The notes beneath the pieces were generated by a model that was not told the origin of the DNA, ran no database searches, and saw nothing but the letters and a program-made list of their open reading frames with translations. From contig JAAEPW010000261.1 in the NCBI GenBank assembly GCA_024232355.1, forward strand, positions 33,919-97,918: a stretch of DNA of 64,000 bases, given 5' to 3'. This document shows positions 44,295-52,895 of the stretch, piece by piece. How positions within the stretch are numbered: position 1 is the stretch's first letter; each line of letters starts with the position of its first letter. A program made the position numbers and the translations under genes. This DNA comes from Chloroflexota bacterium. Its GTDB lineage: Bacteria > Chloroflexota > Anaerolineae > B4-G1.

Positions 44295-45632
44295 CTATAT
44301 CCGTTTCAACTTCCACCGCCCCTGTCGAAAGCGCAACCCCATCAGCATCGCTTGCGAGAGCCAGCCCAAAACCAGGGCGATCCAGATGCCGTTCGCTCCA
44401 AGACTGACCATCCGTGAGAGCAAATATGCCAGGGGAATTTGAACGAGCCACACGGCAATGAGGTTAATGGTCATTGGCGAGAGAGTATCGCCAGCCCCGG
44501 CTTGGGCCGCGTCGAATACAAAATTCAGGGCGACTCCCATATAGCCGACGCCGAGTGTGCGAACCACGTGTACACTGATCGAAATCGTCTCGGCGTCGCT
44601 GCTGAACAATGCGATCACCTGCGGGGCAAAGAGTGCCATCAGCCCCAAGAGGCCCCCGCTGATCAGCGCTACCGCGCGGGCGATGAGGCCAACCGAACGA
44701 GCGGCGCGTTCCGGCTGGGCTGCACCCAGATTCTGGCCCACCATCGCCCGTGTGGCGCTGGATAATGCCATGCACGGGATCATCGCCATGTCAAAGACTC
44801 GCCTGGCAATCACCCACGCGGCGACTGTTGGTGCGCCATGTGTCGAGATAAGGCGGATGAGGTACGACATCGCCAGGTTGGGCATACCGCGCTGCACGGT
44901 GGCGGGCAGTGTGATGCGTAGGATGCGACCCATCATCGGCAAGTCCAGCCGCAAATTGCGCAAATCCAGGCGCACGGGCGCTCGTCCGGTGACGAGTACG
45001 CCCAACCCCCAGCACATGCCGACTATGTTTGATAGAACCAGCGCCAGCGCCGCCCCCTCCACCCCCATCCGATCCACCAACAGCGGTTCTGTGACGAGCA
45101 GTGTCCCCGTGCTGAGCATTGTCATACCCAACATCACTTGGGGGCTCCCGGCAGAGGCGATGGTAAAACCGAGGGTGGGAACTACTTCCATCGCGATCAG
45201 TCCGGCAAAGATGATACGTGCGTAACGTATGGCCAGCGGCAGGGTGGCAGCGTCGGCACCGGCCAGCGTCAGCAGGGGGCGGGCAAACATGATACCAACG
45301 ATTCCCAGTCCGCCGGAGACCACTACCATCAAGATAACGGCCTGGAGCAAGGCCAGGTTGGCTCGATCTTGTTCCTTGGCTCCGACGTAGCGAGCCACCA
45401 CAGCCCCGCCACCGAGGCTCAACGCCATCAAAGCACTGACCATCACAAAGCGTACCGACATGGTTAGTCCCGCAGCGGCCTGTGCCTCATGACCAAGTCG
45501 ACCCAGCCAGATGGTATCGTAGAGGCTGGGCAATATGAAAAACATTTGGCTGATGGTGGCGGGCCACGCCAGGCTCCAGATGTTGCGAGCCAAGCCTCCT
45601 TGGGTAATGTCCTGTGTGCGGGTGAGTCTCAT
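44295..45632 (-). CDS. MATE-family efflux transporter
   Basis: 445 aa with about 12 TM segments in two similar halves. Typical MATE features: IWSLAWPATISQMFFILPSLYDTIWLGRLG at the start and ATRAMVGQNLGAAQPERA in the second half (VGQNLGA). It exchanges cations for drugs or metabolites. It is the last gene of a minus-strand set, 40 bp after the frameshifted epimerase, and converges tail to tail with the ligase fusion, 18 bp apart. Confidence 0.94.
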   Translation of the reverse strand: MRLTRTQDITQGGLARNIWSLAWPATISQMFFILPSLYDTIWLGRLGHEAQAAAGLTMSVRFVMVSALMALSLGGGAVVARYVGAKEQDRANLALLQAVILMVVVSGGLGIVGIMFARPLLTLAGADAATLPLAIRYARIIFAGLIAMEVVPTLGFTIASAGSPQVMLGMTMLSTGTLLVTEPLLVDRMGVEGAALALVLSNIVGMCWGLGVLVTGRAPVRLDLRNLRLDLPMMGRILRITLPATVQRGMPNLAMSYLIRLISTHGAPTVAAWVIARRVFDMAMIPCMALSSATRAMVGQNLGAAQPERAARSVGLIARAVALISGGLLGLMALFAPQVIALFSSDAETISISVHVVRTLGVGYMGVALNFVFDAAQAGAGDTLSPMTINLIAVWLVQIPLAYLLSRMVSLGANGIWIALVLGWLSQAMLMGLRFRQGRWKLKRI

Positions 45633-45672
45633 AATATACCCAAATCAGATCGTCTGCTCCGAGATCAATATG

Positions 45673-46661
45673 TCACGAGATATAGTCGGTTTGACGCAGC
45701 CATGCTTCTACCTGGCGTATTCCCTCGTCTAGATTGACCTCTGGCTTGTATCCTAACTCTTGGCGAGCTTTTTCGATGGAAAATCCCTGATCCGTGCCGA
45801 GTAACTCGACTGCCATTCGGGTTAGCAAAGGGCGAGACTTGATCCGCAGTGTACCATAAGCCTTTTCCATCGCCCAACTGAGCATATAGGCCACTCGATA
45901 TGGGATAACCAAGCGTGGACTGGGTACGCCCACAATCTCTGCCAGTCGGTCCACGTACTGCCGCCAAGTGACGTTTGATCCGTCTGAGGCGTTGTAGGCC
46001 TGGCCGATGCTGCTTTTACTATCCGCAGCGCGGAGTATCACGTCTACAACGTTGGCAGCATAGCCTAATCCTGCGGGCTTGTGCCCAGGCCCAATGTGGA
46101 CCATGCCGCCACTCTTGAGCAGGTCCACGATCTCTAGCACAAATGAAGTCGAACGCGGCCCATAGACGTTTACCGGACGCACTACTGTGACTGGTAGTCC
46201 GCGCTGTTGGTGGTACATCCAGACCAATTTTTCTCCTTTGATCTTGGTATCACCATAGGGCCAGCCCCGCAGTCGGTGGGGGGCAGATTCGTCGGCAGGA
46301 TAGTCTGGGTGGCCGTAGACATCGGTGGTGCTTATGTGGATAAACTTGTTTACCTCGGTCTCGGCAGTTGCGTCCAGTAGATTGCGAACACCGTTCACAT
46401 TGCTAGTGTGAAACTCTTCCCTAGCTCCCCAGTCGGTGGCAAGGGCGGCACAATGGTAGACACGCTCTACTCCCTTGACCGCTGCTTTCAGGGACTGGAC
46501 GTTGTCCAGATCGCCATGAATCAATTCTACGCCGAGATTTTCCAGGTGTGCTGTCTGGCTTGTAGGTCGTACCAAGGCTTGTACTTTTCTCCACGCGCCA
46601 CCAATGCTTCTACCAGATGGCTTCCCAGAAAACCACTCCCTCCTGTTACCAGATTGTTCAT
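45673..46661 (-). pseudogene. NAD-dependent epimerase/dehydratase (extended SDR), one-base frameshift
   Basis: The natural start is the ATG at 46661, 8 bases after AGGAGG. It reads MNNLVTGGSGFLGSHLVEAL with the NAD motif TGGSGFLG. At 46585-46588 the coding strand has four A where five are needed (GGA GAA AAA GTA). Beyond this point the main frame continues as KVQALVRPTSQ to the end at 45673, with the active-site YGDTKIKGE (Tyr-x3-Lys) and STTDVYG. Deleting one A in a homopolymer explains the split. It may be a sequencing error or a real lesion. It follows msrC with its ribosome site overlapping that gene's end. Confidence 0.85.
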
Positions 46662-46673
46662 CGTTGATGCCTC

Positions 46674-47147
46674 CTAGAGATATGGTTGTAACAAGTCCAA
46701 GATTTTGGCTAGCGGGGCAACGTCCTCCTCGTCGAACTGGGCGGGCTTGTCCGAGTCCACGTCCAGCACGGCAATGACCTGGTCGCCTTTCATCACCGGC
46801 AGGACAATCTCGCTCTGAGAACGGGCATCGCAAGCGATGTGCCCGGGGAACTGGTGGACGTCTGGCACGACGACAGCTTGTTTGGTTTGGGCAGCGTGTA
46901 GGCAGACACCGCTATCCTCGAGTACCTGGCAGGCGACAACTCCCTGGTACGGCCCGATGTGGAGTTCATTCTCGTTATCAGGGACCATAAAGTAAAATCC
47001 GGTCCAAAAGTGATGGCTCATTTTGTGGTGCAGCACGGCGCAGATGGTGCTCATTGCGGCTGTCAGGGTGGGTGATTTGTCCTCGATCAAGTCTTCTAGT
47101 TGTTTGTAAATGCGTTCGTAGCGTCCGGCTCTTTTTTTATCAATCAA
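46674..47147 (-). CDS. msrC: Free methionine-(R)-sulfoxide reductase (GAF fold, MsrC type)
   Basis: 157 aa GAF domain. It contains WTGFYF, IGPYQGVVAC (Cys73), SGVC (Cys82) and PGHIACDARSQSEIVLPV (Cys106), matching the three active-site Cys positions of fRMsr enzymes; the first interval is one residue shorter than in E. coli. It reduces free methionine (R)-sulfoxide using thioredoxin. A TTG start lies 6 bases after AGGAGG. It is downstream of a structured 75-nt leader. Confidence 0.92.
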   Translation of the reverse strand: MIDKKRAGRYERIYKQLEDLIEDKSPTLTAAMSTICAVLHHKMSHHFWTGFYFMVPDNENELHIGPYQGVVACQVLEDSGVCLHAAQTKQAVVVPDVHQFPGHIACDARSQSEIVLPVMKGDQVIAVLDVDSDKPAQFDEEDVAPLAKILDLLQPYL

Positions 47148-47174
47148 TGGTATCCTCCTACCTCAATATCTAAT

Positions 47175-47249
47175 GAGGAACCCCGCATCCAAAGGATGCA
47201 GGGCAGTTTTAGCAAACTCCCATTTGTGTCCGGGAGATGCCGGTTCCTC
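47175..47249 (-). ncRNA. Candidate structured RNA (three-way junction) upstream of msrC
   Basis: Closing stem GAGGAACC (47175-47182) with GGTTCCTC (47242-47249) encloses two hairpins: CGCATCC/GGATGC with flanking CC/GG (47182-47203) and CTCCC/GGGAG (47217-47221 with 47232-47236). The whole is a compact 75-nt three-way junction between the aldo/keto reductase stop and the msrC ribosome site. It could be a leader element or the end of an old IS200/IS605-type element. No known class was matched by eye. Confidence 0.5.
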
Positions 47250-47258
47250 GAATTTTGA

Positions 47259-48143
47259 TCAAGATAAGGAATTCAACCCTCGGCCTCGGGATATCCACTC
47301 CTTTGGGTCGACCCAATTGGTTGCCTTCCAACGCATATTCTCTGGTTTGACCAGTGGGATGACGTCTTGGAAAAAACCAAGTCGTTCTGCGCCGGTCATC
47401 GGTGTGAAGGATTCAGCGATGGCCAGGTTTTGTTCCAGTTGAGCCATCGTCTCCATTCCCACGATCACGGTGCTGAGCGGCAGGCCAAAAGCATATCGCA
47501 AGGAGCGTTCTACCTCGTGGGTTAGGCTGCCCAACCCCAGCACTTTCATTCCGATGGTGGCGATTCCCTTGGCGTTGGCAATGTGCAGGAACTCTTCGGC
47601 GAAACTAAAGATAAAGTGGTCCAAAGCCGAGACTGCAATGAGGGCGCTGTCAAAGGGGAAGCGGTTCAATGCCTCGACTAGGATTTGGGGGTCGGTGTGG
47701 CTGCTGATGCTGATGTGACGCACTAAACCCTCGTCACGGGCCTGGATGGCTGCCTCTAGCGCGCCGCCTTTGCCGGTGAACTCGTCCAACCGAGCAAAAT
47801 CCCACACGTTGTGCAGCCGCCATTCGTTTACGTAATCGGTCTGGAGCCGGGTCAGGCTCGTTTCCAGTTGGCTGCGCGCACCGTCGCGGGTGGTGTCCCA
47901 TGTCTTGGTAGCGAGCCACATCTCTGACCGGCGGTGTTTGACCACTTTACCCATACGGGTTTCTGCTTGTCCCGCGGAATAGATCCAAGCAGTATCGAAA
48001 TAGCGAATACCCCGGTCTATGGCGGTGTTGACGATCTCGATTGCCTCTTTTTCGGTACAGTTGTGTTCATCTACGATGCGCTGGCCGCCAAAGCTGAGGA
48101 TGGGGAACGATTCTCCGGTTTTGCCAAATGGTCTGGTTTCCAT
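47259..48143 (-). CDS. Aldo/keto reductase
   Basis: 294 aa. Catalytic Asp and Tyr in YFDTAWIYSAGQAE, Lys in WLATKT, His in WRLHN. The GMKVLG and STVIVGMETMAQLEQNL segments are usual for the group found with ferredoxin-like partners, but no Fe-S tail is present here. The ATG at 48143 is chosen because GGAAGG is 6 bases upstream. It lies 38 bp after the phosphofructokinase gene, probably on one transcript. Confidence 0.92.
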   Translation of the reverse strand: METRPFGKTGESFPILSFGGQRIVDEHNCTEKEAIEIVNTAIDRGIRYFDTAWIYSAGQAETRMGKVVKHRRSEMWLATKTWDTTRDGARSQLETSLTRLQTDYVNEWRLHNVWDFARLDEFTGKGGALEAAIQARDEGLVRHISISSHTDPQILVEALNRFPFDSALIAVSALDHFIFSFAEEFLHIANAKGIATIGMKVLGLGSLTHEVERSLRYAFGLPLSTVIVGMETMAQLEQNLAIAESFTPMTGAERLGFFQDVIPLVKPENMRWKATNWVDPKEWISRGRGLNSLS

Positions 48144-48180
48144 TATTACCTTCCTTTGCTCTTGAAAATTGGAATTTAGA

Positions 48181-49380
48181 CTATCCTTCACTCGTCAGGA
48201 TGAACAAGGGGCTCATTTTGAAACTTTTATACCGGGGGCGTAATCTTTCTGTATTATAGTACTTTTCTACTTTTACCAGTTTCTTGGTACTGGTGACCAC
48301 GTCAATTGGCACATTATCGTACCGTCCATTTTTGAGAACGATGAGCCGTCCGTCAGTTCCTTTCAATATCAAGTCTAGTGCTAGATTGCCGTATGCCATT
48401 GGGACGATCGAGTCGATGGCATCCGGGTCTCCTCCACGTACCAGGTACCCAAGTTTCTGGCTAATGATGTTGATCGCTTTGCCATCGTTGAACTTGGGGG
48501 AAAGTTCTTTCAACTTGGATGAAACGCGCTCGCCGATACCGCCAAGTTTTGCGTGCCCATAAGCGTCTTTGGCAGTGTCTGTAAAGACCATCTCGCCGCC
48601 CTCAAACATCGCTCCTTCTGATACCAAGACGACTGAATAGTTGCTGGGGTTTTTGTGACGATCATTGCTCAACAGCTCTGTCAAGTTTTCTATGTCGAAC
48701 TTGTATTCGGGAATTACGCATCGGTCTGCGGCGCCAGCCATCGCGGGAAGCATGGCGGTGAAACCGGCATAGCGCCCAAAAACTTCCAAGACCAAGAATC
48801 GCTCGTGAGAGCCTGCAGACGTTCGCAAGCTATTTGTCATTTGAATAGTTCTGGTCACGCACGTGCTAAACCCGATGCAATAATCTGTGCCGGGTACGTC
48901 GTTATCCATCGTTTTAGGAATGGCGACCACTTTGATACCCTCTTGATATAATCGGACACCATAGCTGAGTGTATCATCACCACCTATGGGGATCAAATAG
49001 TCTACCCCCAAAAAATCCAGGTTTTTGATGACCTCTGGAGTCAAGTCGTTCATTTCGTCCGTGTACGTGTCTTGTAGGTGCTTGGGAACGTCCGCTTTTG
49101 CTACATGGCTGGGACGGGTGCGCGAGCTGTGCAAGAACGTTCCCCCTGTTCGACCTGCTCGGTTGACGACCTCTTCGGTGAGGACTTGATAATTGTTGCT
49201 GTTATCAGCTTTTTTGTCGCGTACGATCTCTATTGCGCCAGCCCACCCGCGTCGAATTCCAATAACCTGATAACCTTCTCTCGATGCTCTGATTGTGACT
49301 GCTCGAATAGCTGGATTCAGTCCTGGTACATCTCCACCGCCAGTCAAGATCGCGATGACACCCTTTTTCTTTTTTGTCAT
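48181..49380 (-). CDS. pfp: 6-phosphofructokinase, PPi-dependent type
   Basis: 399 aa from the ATG at 49380, which has GGGAG 9 bases upstream; 29 upstream codons are excluded. It has GGGDVPGLNPAIR, GGDDT (133-137) and PKTMDND (155-161). Asp in GGDD and Lys in PKT are the residue pair that marks use of pyrophosphate over ATP in this family, where ATP enzymes have Gly at both places. It makes fructose 1,6-bisphosphate reversibly in glycolysis. It leads a minus-strand set with aldo/keto reductase, msrC, epimerase and MATE. Confidence 0.9.
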   Translation of the reverse strand: MTKKKKGVIAILTGGGDVPGLNPAIRAVTIRASREGYQVIGIRRGWAGAIEIVRDKKADNSNNYQVLTEEVVNRAGRTGGTFLHSSRTRPSHVAKADVPKHLQDTYTDEMNDLTPEVIKNLDFLGVDYLIPIGGDDTLSYGVRLYQEGIKVVAIPKTMDNDVPGTDYCIGFSTCVTRTIQMTNSLRTSAGSHERFLVLEVFGRYAGFTAMLPAMAGAADRCVIPEYKFDIENLTELLSNDRHKNPSNYSVVLVSEGAMFEGGEMVFTDTAKDAYGHAKLGGIGERVSSKLKELSPKFNDGKAINIISQKLGYLVRGGDPDAIDSIVPMAYGNLALDLILKGTDGRLIVLKNGRYDNVPIDVVTSTKKLVKVEKYYNTERLRPRYKSFKMSPLFILTSEG

Positions 49381-49514
49381 AATAATAGTCTCCCTAAAAA
49401 TAGCTTGTGTTTTAGTATGCATCTTGCGAGCAATATCTTGTAAATAGTGCGGATGAACTTGTTTCACGTTGTTCTCTGATCAACACTTTGAGGTTCAAGA
49501 ATCTTGCCCGCGTC

Positions 49515-49543
49515 ATTGTAACACAGATGAGCAGGGGGAGCAA
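49515..49543 (-). promoter_or_regulatory. Probable promoter of the phosphofructokinase operon
   Basis: On the minus strand: TTGCTC (49543-49538), 17-bp spacer, TACAAT (49520-49515). It would give a leader of about 130 nt. The 49381-49640 region holds no gene; apart from this promoter nothing clear is seen in it. Confidence 0.6.
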
Positions 49544-49644
49544 ACATTGTTCCAGATTGGGATAGCAAAGCAAAAAAGTTACTCTTTTATGTCGATGGTG
49601 AGCTAATAATTATTATGACTGATTTGAAATTCTCGTCACACAGG

Positions 49645-49672
49645 TTGACTTTCCCCGAGATACTGATACAAT
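49645..49672 (+). promoter_or_regulatory. Promoter of the histidine operon
   Basis: TTGACT (49645-49650), 16-bp spacer, TACAAT (49667-49672), one mismatch in each box. The transcript should begin near 49679, a few bases before the ATG of the leader peptide, so hisL would be translated almost leaderless. Confidence 0.75.
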
Positions 49673-49681
49673 ACCGCCGCT

Positions 49682-49765
49682 ATGATTACACGAGTAACTA
49701 TTCAGGCCCATCATCATCACGAAACCCTGCCACCCGACCGGGGAGGCCAGGTTCGTCGCGCCTGA
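49682..49765 (+). CDS. hisL: Histidine operon leader peptide
   Basis: 27 codons, ATG to TGA. The peptide begins MITRVTIQA, then has four consecutive His codons (CAT CAT CAT CAC, 49709-49720), then ETLPPDR. This resembles enteric HisL peptides (TRV, then a His run) in design. No ribosome site is present, in keeping with an almost leaderless start from the promoter at 49645. It lies directly before a terminator and hisG. Its role would be to stall the ribosome when charged His-tRNA is scarce. Confidence 0.87.
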   Translation: MITRVTIQAHHHHETLPPDRGGQVRRA

Positions 49766-49815
49766 CTTACTCCTCACGCATTTAGCCCTCTCGGTCTATC
49801 CGGGAGGGCTTTTTT
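49726..49815 (+). terminator. Histidine attenuator: pause, antiterminator and terminator hairpins
   Basis: Terminator: AGCCCTCTCGG (49784-49794) with CCGGGAGGGCT (49800-49810), then TTTTT. Antiterminator: GACCGGGGAGG (49736-49746) pairs with CCCTCTCGGTC (49786-49796), ten of eleven positions including two G-U. Pause/anti-antiterminator: the 49726-49735 arm (CCTGCCACCC) with 49741-49751. A ribosome stalled at the His codons would cover the first arm, leaving the antiterminator free. The three structures are mutually exclusive, the classical attenuation layout. Confidence 0.87.
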
Positions 49816-49841
49816 GTTATCTATCACACAAGGAGAATTGA

Positions 49842-50867
49842 ATGAACCAACACACAGACATCCGCTTCTCACTGCCCAGTAAGGGCCGCTTGGCTCAAGA
49901 TGCGACGAGACTATTGAGCGCTTGTAGTCTGGAAATAGACAAGCCCAACGCCCGCCAGTACGCCGCCCGTATCCCCGCTCTGCCAGGATTGACAGTCCTT
50001 TTTCAGCGACCAGGCGACATTGTCGTCAGTGTGCGTGATGGCAGCGTCGATTTTGGTATCACTGGGATGGATATGGTGGCCGAGCGCCGGGGAGATAACG
50101 GCGCGGTGCTCCCACTCCACGACGCGCTCGGTTTTGGTCATTGTCACCTAAGCCTGGCCGTGCCAGAAGCGTGGGAAACGGTGCGCACGATGGCTGATCT
50201 GAACTCCCACGCTTGTACGCTGCCCCAACCGCTCCGGGTGGCGACCAAGTTTCCTAACCTCACTGGCGATTTTTTATCTCGTCATGACGTGCCCTTTACC
50301 CTCATTCACGCCGAAGGGACACTGGAAGTCGCGCCCGCTATCGGCTACGCTGACATCATCGTCGACTTGGTCTCATCTGGGCAGACACTGCGCGACAATC
50401 GGTTGCGCTTATTGGACGACGGAATCATCATTCGATCCCAGTCTGTCCTGATCGCCAACCGGATTGCGCTTGAGACACGCCCGGAGGCACTGGCTATCGC
50501 CCGAAAACTGCTTGAACTGATCGAAGCTCACCTGCGGGCAGAAGAACGCTTGTCTGTCGTCGCCAATATGCGAGGTGAATCACCCGAAAGCATCGCCCAA
50601 CTGATATTTTCACAACAGACATTGGGGGGACTCCAAGGACCAACTGTCTCCCGGGTGGTTGTCCGTGATGGGAATCCCAAATGGTATGCGGTCCACATTG
50701 TGGTGCGCCAGGACCAACTTTTTCAGGCCGTGACCGAGCTGCGTGCCATCGGTGGCAGCGGCGTCGTTGTCACGCCAGTGACCTATATTTTTGAGGAGGA
50801 ACCGGTTCGCTATCGGGCAATGATGGAAGCAATCAAAGGAAACAAGGAAAAAAGGAGAATGAGATGA
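49842..50867 (+). CDS. hisG: ATP phosphoribosyltransferase, long form
   Basis: 341 aa. Catalyses the first step of histidine synthesis, joining ATP and PRPP. It has FSLPSKGRL, VDFGITGMDMV, the PRPP loop region with YADIIVDLVSSGQTLRDN, and an extra C-terminal regulatory (ACT-like) domain ending in GGSGVVVTPVTYIFE. The presence of that domain marks the long, HisZ-independent form. AAGGAG precedes the ATG. It overlaps hisD by four bases. Confidence 0.96.
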   Translation: MNQHTDIRFSLPSKGRLAQDATRLLSACSLEIDKPNARQYAARIPALPGLTVLFQRPGDIVVSVRDGSVDFGITGMDMVAERRGDNGAVLPLHDALGFGHCHLSLAVPEAWETVRTMADLNSHACTLPQPLRVATKFPNLTGDFLSRHDVPFTLIHAEGTLEVAPAIGYADIIVDLVSSGQTLRDNRLRLLDDGIIIRSQSVLIANRIALETRPEALAIARKLLELIEAHLRAEERLSVVANMRGESPESIAQLIFSQQTLGGLQGPTVSRVVVRDGNPKWYAVHIVVRQDQLFQAVTELRAIGGSGVVVTPVTYIFEEEPVRYRAMMEAIKGNKEKRRMR

Positions 50868-52207
50868 CGTTGACAATCTATGATGTAGATCAAGCTCGCC
50901 AGACGATACTCTGCCGACGGGATATGATGATCCTCGACAATGTGCCAGAGCCGGTGCGGGCAGGCATCTGCCGCGTCTTTGGCGAGGATTTGACGCCTGA
51001 ACAAGCTGTGACACGCATTCTGACCGACGTGCGCCGACGCGGCGATGATGCGCTGCGCGATTGGACATTCCGCATTGATAGCTTGAAACTCGACGATTTC
51101 CAAGTGCCGACGGAGACAATGAAAGCCGCTTATAATGCTCTCCCTCCTGACCTGGTTAAAGCGTTGGCTTTGTCGGCCGAACGCATCCGCGATTTCCACG
51201 CCCGTCAACCGGTAGCGCCTCTTTCCTGGACAACGGACGAAATGGGCGGAACACTGGGTCAACGAGTTGTACCGATGCAGCGGGTGGGCGTTTACGTGCC
51301 CGGCGGCACGGCTCCTTTACCCTCGTCATTACTGATGACCGTCATCCCCGCCCGCGTGGCCGGAGTGGACGAGGTCTTTGTTTGCACGCCGCCAGGGCGC
51401 GAGGATGGGCGCATACCCGACGTCACCCTGGCGGCCGCTCACATCGCCGGGGTAGACCGGCTCTTTCGGCTGGGTGGTGCGCAGGCTGTTGGCGCGTTGG
51501 CTTATGGCACTGCCACTGTTCCCAAGGTGGACAAGATCGTAGGCGCAGGCGGACTGTTCACCACGTTGGCCAAGCGACAGGTCTATGGCACCGTCGGGTT
51601 GGATGGGCTGTATGGGCCAACAGAGACCATCGTTGTGGCCGACGACTCGGCCAACCCGGCCTGGATAGCCGCCGATCTCCTGGCCCAGGCAGAACACGAT
51701 GTATTGGCGACCGCCATCTTGCTCACTCCCTCCCTTCCATTGGCAGAAACGGTGCAGGCCGAGGTCACCCGGCAACTGGAAAACCTCAACCGGGCCGATG
51801 TTGCCACGACGTCGTTGACTGGTCAAGGCGGCATTATCCTCACGCCAAACCTAGAGATCGCCGTTTACCTGGCCGACGAGTTTGCGCCCGAACACCTCTG
51901 TCTCTCTGTTCGAGAGCCAGAAACGTGGGCCAAGCGCATCCGCAACGCTGGCGGGCTTTTCCTGGGTGAGCACTCGTTCGAGGTGTTGGGTGATTACGTC
52001 GCTGGGCCGAGCCACATCATGCCCACCGGAGGCACTGCTCGCTTCAACTCTCCGGTGAATGTGCTTGACTTTAGCAAAATCGTCAATATCATTGGGCTAG
52101 ACGCGCAAACGGCAGCCCAACTCTGCCCGGCAGCCGTCCGTATCGCCAATGCCGAGTCGCTCACCGCTCACGCGGCTGCTGCTACCGCAAGAATCCGAGG
52201 GAGATAA
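50864..52207 (+). CDS. hisD: Histidinol dehydrogenase
   Basis: 447 aa. Oxidises histidinol to histidine in two NAD-dependent steps, with zinc. Seen: RVGVYVPGGTAPLPSSLLMTV, LAQAEHD (metal Gln/His area), FAPEHLC (catalytic Glu-His) and GPSHIMPTGGTARFNSPVN. The ATGA overlap with hisG suggests coupled translation. The last residues (TAHAAAATARIRGR) run slightly past the usual end. Confidence 0.96.
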   Translation: MTLTIYDVDQARQTILCRRDMMILDNVPEPVRAGICRVFGEDLTPEQAVTRILTDVRRRGDDALRDWTFRIDSLKLDDFQVPTETMKAAYNALPPDLVKALALSAERIRDFHARQPVAPLSWTTDEMGGTLGQRVVPMQRVGVYVPGGTAPLPSSLLMTVIPARVAGVDEVFVCTPPGREDGRIPDVTLAAAHIAGVDRLFRLGGAQAVGALAYGTATVPKVDKIVGAGGLFTTLAKRQVYGTVGLDGLYGPTETIVVADDSANPAWIAADLLAQAEHDVLATAILLTPSLPLAETVQAEVTRQLENLNRADVATTSLTGQGGIILTPNLEIAVYLADEFAPEHLCLSVREPETWAKRIRNAGGLFLGEHSFEVLGDYVAGPSHIMPTGGTARFNSPVNVLDFSKIVNIIGLDAQTAAQLCPAAVRIANAESLTAHAAAATARIRGR

Positions 52208-52214
52208 TACGATT

Positions 52215-52886
52215 ATGGGACCAGTCATCCTTGTCCTGTTGGGAATCAGTGTGCTCGTAGCAATGTTTATAGTCATGACCGATGGTCGTTACGGAGGCAA
52301 GCGGCTCATGTATTGGGTCTATGACCGCTTTGGTTCGAGCATGTTCGGCGCTCACAGCGAGGCTGACCGCTGGCGCAACCTGGCCCAAACGCTTGAATTG
52401 CGCGGAAATGAATCCATCTTGGATGTTGGCACCGCTGTCGGTGATCTCCCGTTGACATTAGCCGGTCTGCCCAACTTTTCTGGACGGGTGATTGGTATCG
52501 ATTGGTCACCTCGGATGGTTGCGACCGCGCAAGCAGAAGCGGGGCGGCGTGGTCTGAGCGATCGTGTTAAATTCAAAGTTGTTGATGTACGCAAAACGCT
52601 TCCCTATGATCGTAATGAATTCGACGTGGTGTGCTGTCTGGGGCTGCTAGAAACCTGGCCCAAACCGGAGCAAATACTCGACGAATTGGTGCGAGTTCTC
52701 AAGCCGGGTGGTGTGATGGTATTGAGTGTCTATCAAGGGTGGGCGGCTGCGAATGTCGCGCTTAGTTTTGATTGGTATCAACAGCATCTGGCCGCGCTAG
52801 GGCTAGAGGATGTGCGATTGGCTCCTTGTAGACAAAACCAGGATGTTGTGATTGCCCGCAGTCCTTTCATAGAGACGTCAGAGTAA
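52215..52886 (+). CDS. Membrane-anchored class I SAM-dependent methyltransferase
   Basis: 223 aa. An N-terminal TM helix (about 2-20) precedes a class I methyltransferase fold: ILDVGTAVGDLPLTLA (SAM loop), VIGIDWSPRMV (acidic strand-2 end), FDVVCCLGLLETWP and LKPGGVMVLSVY. The start at 52215 is 7 bp after the hisD stop, with GGGAG upstream inside hisD. It is embedded in the his operon but is no known histidine step. The substrate is unknown. Confidence 0.88.
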   Translation: MGPVILVLLGISVLVAMFIVMTDGRYGGKRLMYWVYDRFGSSMFGAHSEADRWRNLAQTLELRGNESILDVGTAVGDLPLTLAGLPNFSGRVIGIDWSPRMVATAQAEAGRRGLSDRVKFKVVDVRKTLPYDRNEFDVVCCLGLLETWPKPEQILDELVRVLKPGGVMVLSVYQGWAAANVALSFDWYQQHLAALGLEDVRLAPCRQNQDVVIARSPFIETSE

Positions 52887-52895
52887 AATGTGCTT

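Noticed and set aside
49726..49815. T-box leader for the his operon
   Set aside because: No T-box sequence is seen, and the leader peptide with four His codons plus mutually exclusive hairpins explains the region.
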